Below are positions 4,910 through 7,429 of a DNA stretch of 7,429 bases, piece by piece (position 1 is the first letter of the stretch; each line of letters opens with the position of its first letter). A model generated the notes under the pieces. That model worked only from the letters and a program-made list of their open reading frames with translations, was not told the origin of the DNA and made no database searches. The DNA comes from an uncultured Alphaproteobacteria bacterium (GTDB taxonomy: Bacteria > Pseudomonadota > Alphaproteobacteria > Reyranellales > Reyranellaceae): positions 1-7,429 of the forward strand of contig CAIYWM010000457.1 in the NCBI GenBank assembly GCA_903929895.1, written 5' to 3'. The position numbers were made by a program, and so were the translations under genes.

Positions 4910-5611
4910 ATGAAAGAGGAAACCTACCGCCGTCCCGCTGCAGGGCATCACCCGCCCAATCTCTCGCCGGCCTACAAGTCGACGGTCAGCCGATCGCCCT
5001 CGAAGCCGGCGATCGTCCTGCCGCACACCCTGTCCGAGATCACCGGGCCGCTGCTGCGCGAAGAGCGGCTCGACGCGGGCGAGAACGATCTCACGCGCCG
5101 GCGCATGGGCGAGCCGCTCGGAGAACGCATCATCGTGCACGGTCGCGTCCTCGACGAGGACGGCCGGCCAGTCCCTGAGGCGCTGGTCGAGATCTGGCAG
5201 TGCAACGCCGCCGGTCGCTATCATCATCCCGGCGACCAGCATGACGCGCCGCTCGATCCGAATTTCTACGGTGGCGGCCGTGCCCGCGCCGATGCCGACG
5301 GCAACTACAAGTTCATCACCATCAAGCCCGGCGCCTATCCGTGGGGCAACCACCACAATGCCTGGCGGCCGGCGCATATTCATTTCTCGCTATTCGGGCC
5401 GGCCTTTGCCACGCGTCTGATTACGCAGATGTATTTCCAGAACGATCCGCTTCTGACTTTCGATCCGATCTACAATTCGGTGCCGGAAGGCGCGCGGGAG
5501 CGGCTGCAGGCGGCCTTCGACATGGACACGACGCAGCCCGGGTGGGCGCTCGCCTATCGTTTCGACATCGTGCTGCGCGGCCGTCACGCCACGCCGATGG
5601 AGAACCCATGA
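4910..5611 (+). CDS. pcaH: Protocatechuate 3,4-dioxygenase, beta subunit
   Basis: A 233-residue protein, full length for PcaH. With PcaG it forms the intradiol dioxygenase that inserts O2 into protocatechuate, giving 3-carboxy-cis,cis-muconate in the beta-ketoadipate pathway (cytoplasmic). All four iron(III) ligands are visible: Y104 (GRYHHPGD), Y143 (PGAYPWGNHHNAWRP), H156 and H158 (RPAHIHFS). Their spacing, 39, 13 and 2 residues, equals that of Tyr408, Tyr447, His460 and His462 of the Pseudomonas enzyme. R153, matching the active-site Arg457, and W145 are also present. The N-terminal extension ending in TLSEITGP (40-47) is typical of the beta subunit. The ATG lacks a Shine-Dalgarno sequence but follows the TAAGCT box. 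The stop overlaps the pcaG start. Nothing suggests loss of function. Confidence 0.96.
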   Translation: MKEETYRRPAAGHHPPNLSPAYKSTVSRSPSKPAIVLPHTLSEITGPLLREERLDAGENDLTRRRMGEPLGERIIVHGRVLDEDGRPVPEALVEIWQCNAAGRYHHPGDQHDAPLDPNFYGGGRARADADGNYKFITIKPGAYPWGNHHNAWRPAHIHFSLFGPAFATRLITQMYFQNDPLLTFDPIYNSVPEGARERLQAAFDMDTTQPGWALAYRFDIVLRGRHATPMENP

Positions 5612-6171
5612 GCCGCGCGCTGACGCCGTCGCAGACGATCGGCCCGTTCTATTTCGGCACCGTCACCAACGCCTATCGTCAAGACCTCGCGATGCCAGGT
5701 GTCGCGGGTGAGCGAATCGAGATTGCGCTGACCCTTCACGATGCCGCGGGCGCGATCGTGCCCGACGGCCTGCTGGAGATCTGGCAGGCCAACAGCCACG
5801 GTCGCTACAACCATCCCGAGGATCGCCGCAACCTGCCGCTGGATCCCGGGTTCGAGGGCTTCGGCCGGGCGTCGACCGACACGACGGGCTGCGCGCGCTT
5901 CGGCACGGTGAAGCCCGGCCGCGTGCCCTGGCCGGCGGGCGGCCTGCAGGCGGCGCACGTCAACATCTCCGTGTTCGCGCGCGGCGTCCTAAATCGTCTC
6001 GCGACGCGTCTCTATTTCGAGGGCGATCCGGCGTTGGCCGAGGATCCGGTGCTTGCGATGGTCGAGCCTTCGCGCCGCGCCACTCTGATCGCGACGCGCG
6101 ATGAGGCGGGCGTCTGGCGGCTGCCCCTGTATCTGGGTGGGCCGAACGAAACCGTCTTCTTCGATTGCTGA
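5608..6171 (+). CDS. pcaG: Protocatechuate 3,4-dioxygenase, alpha subunit
   Basis: A 187-residue protein, MSRALTPSQTIGPFYFG onward. It is the paralogous partner of PcaH in the protocatechuate 3,4-dioxygenase complex. The TPSQTIGPF start, LLEIWQANSHGRYNHPED (about 55-72), VPWPAGGLQAAHVNISVFARG (about 109-129) and ATRLYFEGDP (about 135-144) mark it as the alpha subunit. As expected, positions matching the beta iron ligands are not all kept: V-P-W replaces Y-P-W, and H-V-N replaces H-I-H. The alpha chain therefore binds no iron itself but shapes the pocket. The start is fixed by GGAG at 5599-5602, 5 nt before the ATG, and by the ATGA overlap with the pcaH stop. This implies translational coupling and equal subunit output. 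The open frame extends upstream to 5341 within pcaH, but that part is a shadow. Confidence 0.95.
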   Translation: MSRALTPSQTIGPFYFGTVTNAYRQDLAMPGVAGERIEIALTLHDAAGAIVPDGLLEIWQANSHGRYNHPEDRRNLPLDPGFEGFGRASTDTTGCARFGTVKPGRVPWPAGGLQAAHVNISVFARGVLNRLATRLYFEGDPALAEDPVLAMVEPSRRATLIATRDEAGVWRLPLYLGGPNETVFFDC

Positions 6172-6175
6172 CCCC

Positions 6176-7429
6176 ATGACGGTTCGTCTGGTCTCGGCGT
6201 TGGGGGCTTCGGCGTCGGCCGCCGATTGCTTCTCCGACGCCGCCACCTTGCGCCACATGCTGCGCTTCGAGGCGGCGCTTGCCCAGGCGACCGCTGCGGC
6301 CGGTCTGATTCCGAAGCGGGCCGCGTCGGTGATCGTGAAGGCCTGCGATCCTGCTCTCTATGACCCCGCACCGCTTGACGCCGCCGCGCGCCGGACGGCG
6401 ACGCTTACCGTGCCGGTCGTGAAGGCGCTGACCGAACAGGTCCGGCAGCGCGACGCAAAGGCGGCCGACTACGTCCATTGGGGTGCCACGAGCCAGGACG
6501 TGATCGACACCGCGATGGTGCTGCAGCTCGGCGAGGCGCTGCCGCCGCTCCTGAAGTCACTCGACGGCATCGTCTCGGACTTCGCGCGTCTGGCGAAGAA
6601 ACACCGCACGACGCCGATGCTGGGCCGGACGCTGCTGCAACCAGCCACGCCGCTCGCGCTCGGGCAGAAGATCGCGGGATGGGTCTCCGACATCGACCGC
6701 GCGAAGCGGCGGCTCACAGAGAGTTTCGGCGAGACGCAGATCGTGCAGTTCGGCGGTGCCTCGGGAAGCCTGACGGCGCTGGGGGCCGAAGCCGAACAGG
6801 TAATGACGGTGCTGGCGAAGCAGCTGAAGCTCGCGCTACCGCCGGGACCGTGGTTCACGCAACGGGTCCGCGTCGCCGCCTTCGCGCAGGATTGCGCGCT
6901 GGTCGTCGGGGCGCTCGCCAAGGCGTCGCGCGACATCGCCCTGATGATGCAGGCCGAAGTGGGGGAGGCTGCCGAGCCCTCCGGCCCCGGCCGTGGCAGT
7001 TCTTCGACCATGCCGCACAAACGGAACCCGGTCAGCGCCGCGCTCATCCTATCGGCGGCGGCGCGGGCGCCGATGCTGGCTGCGACGATCGTGGCGGCGA
7101 TGCCCCAGGAGCACGAGCGCGCACTGGGCGGCTGGCAGGCCGAATGGCCGACCCTTTCCGCGCTGGTCGAATGCCTGGGATCGGCGGTCGAGGCGATGGC
7201 AGAAGTCGCCTCCAGACTCGTTATCGAGCCCGACGCGCTGCAGGCCAACATGGACGCCGCCGAAGCCGCGGTTCTCGCCGAGCGCGCGACTTTCCTGCTC
7301 GCCCGGAAGGTCGGCAAGCACGAGGCTCACGCGCTGGTCGAAAAGGCGCTGGCCAAGGGCGGGTCCTTCGTCGAGGCGCTGGGCCGGCTCGAAACGGAAC
7401 TGGCCGACGAAGCGGCGCTGCTCGGCTAC
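6176..7429 (+). CDS. pcaB: 3-carboxy-cis,cis-muconate cycloisomerase, C-terminus cut by window edge
   Basis: The frame is open from the ATG at 6176 to the last base (418 codons) with no stop, so the gene continues right. PcaB belongs to the fumarase/aspartase superfamily and converts 3-carboxy-cis,cis-muconate, the PcaHG product, to 4-carboxymuconolactone. Visible signatures are H101-WGATSQD (101-108), LGRTLLQPATP (about 149-159), FGGASGSL, and the superfamily loop G274-SSSTMPHKRNP (274-285), which carries the catalytic serine region. The later segment QEHERALGGWQAEW is also typical. Perhaps about 20 residues are missing; homologues usually end in a short FVDRVL-like helix shortly after the LGY at the edge. 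It starts 4 bp after the pcaG stop without a strong Shine-Dalgarno sequence, suggesting coupling. Gene order pcaH-pcaG-pcaB matches the rhizobial type operon. Confidence 0.95.
   Translation, partial: MTVRLVSALGASASAADCFSDAATLRHMLRFEAALAQATAAAGLIPKRAASVIVKACDPALYDPAPLDAAARRTATLTVPVVKALTEQVRQRDAKAADYVHWGATSQDVIDTAMVLQLGEALPPLLKSLDGIVSDFARLAKKHRTTPMLGRTLLQPATPLALGQKIAGWVSDIDRAKRRLTESFGETQIVQFGGASGSLTALGAEAEQVMTVLAKQLKLALPPGPWFTQRVRVAAFAQDCALVVGALAKASRDIALMMQAEVGEAAEPSGPGRGSSSTMPHKRNPVSAALILSAAARAPMLAATIVAAMPQEHERALGGWQAEWPTLSALVECLGSAVEAMAEVASRLVIEPDALQANMDAAEAAVLAERATFLLARKVGKHEAHALVEKALAKGGSFVEALGRLETELADEAALLGY

Noticed and set aside
4289..5383. Minus-strand open frame (364 codons) opposite the PMH 3' end and pcaH
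   Set aside because: It spans two real genes on the other strand and has no protein-like motifs, so it is a shadow.
5341..5607. Upstream extension of the pcaG frame
   Set aside because: The true start is the ATG at 5608 with GGAG and the family's TPSQTIGPF N-terminus; the extension lies inside pcaH.
6469..7317. Minus-strand open frame (282 codons) opposite pcaB
   Set aside because: Ser/Ala/Arg-rich shadow; the plus strand encodes the fumarase-superfamily signature.
1..7429. Insertion sequences, CRISPR arrays, tRNA or rRNA genes, phage or defence genes
   Set aside because: Searched by eye on both strands; no transposase, terminal repeats, spaced direct repeats or RNA gene signatures were seen. 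All long open frames are metabolic genes or their shadows.

Overview
The window is GC-rich (about two thirds G+C by eye), densely coded DNA. It most resembles a free-living alphaproteobacterium with broad catabolic ability. Three things point there: a phosphonate monoester hydrolase of the rhizobial type, a compact pcaHGB block, and an AtzE/HpxZ amidase pair. The genus cannot be named from the sequence alone. No mobile element, RNA gene or CRISPR array was seen.

Layout, left to right. (1) Bases 1-831, plus strand: the 3' end of an AtzE/HpxY-type amidase, followed by an HpxZ (DUF3225) protein. This is the tail of a ureide/oxalurate-type nitrogen catabolism operon. (2) Bases 832-1033: a 202-bp intergenic region. 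It holds an A-rich 9-bp tandem repeat that can be read as a 12-codon mini-ORF with its own Shine-Dalgarno sequence, a 17-bp perfect palindrome, and a TAAGCT box 7 nt before the next ATG. (3) Bases 1034-2228, plus strand: a D-2-hydroxyacid dehydrogenase-like protein without the usual catalytic glutamate, then a small unrecognised protein of about 60 residues. (4) Bases 2253-3284, minus strand: a second, divergent D-2-hydroxyacid dehydrogenase, convergent with group 3. A hairpin fills the 24-bp gap between them. (5) Bases 3350-7429, plus strand: a sulfatase-fold phosphonate monoester hydrolase (PMH), then pcaH, pcaG and pcaB, closely spaced. pcaB runs off the right edge.

How the genes work together. 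PcaH and PcaG form the iron(III) protocatechuate 3,4-dioxygenase, which opens protocatechuate to 3-carboxy-cis,cis-muconate. PcaB lactonises that product to 4-carboxymuconolactone, the next step of the beta-ketoadipate pathway. The PMH lies 21 bp upstream of pcaH on the same strand. It could release a phenolic or other fragment from a phosphonate, phosphodiester or sulfate ester, but that link is inference. The amidase/HpxZ pair and the two dehydrogenases have no evident biochemical connection with the pca block.

Most of the window is ordinary catabolic gene content. The least explained features are the regulatory-looking intergenic region at 832-1033, the matching SD-less TAAGCT-N7-ATG leaders of two genes 3.9 kb apart, the PMH-pca linkage, and the active-site changes in the two dehydrogenases.
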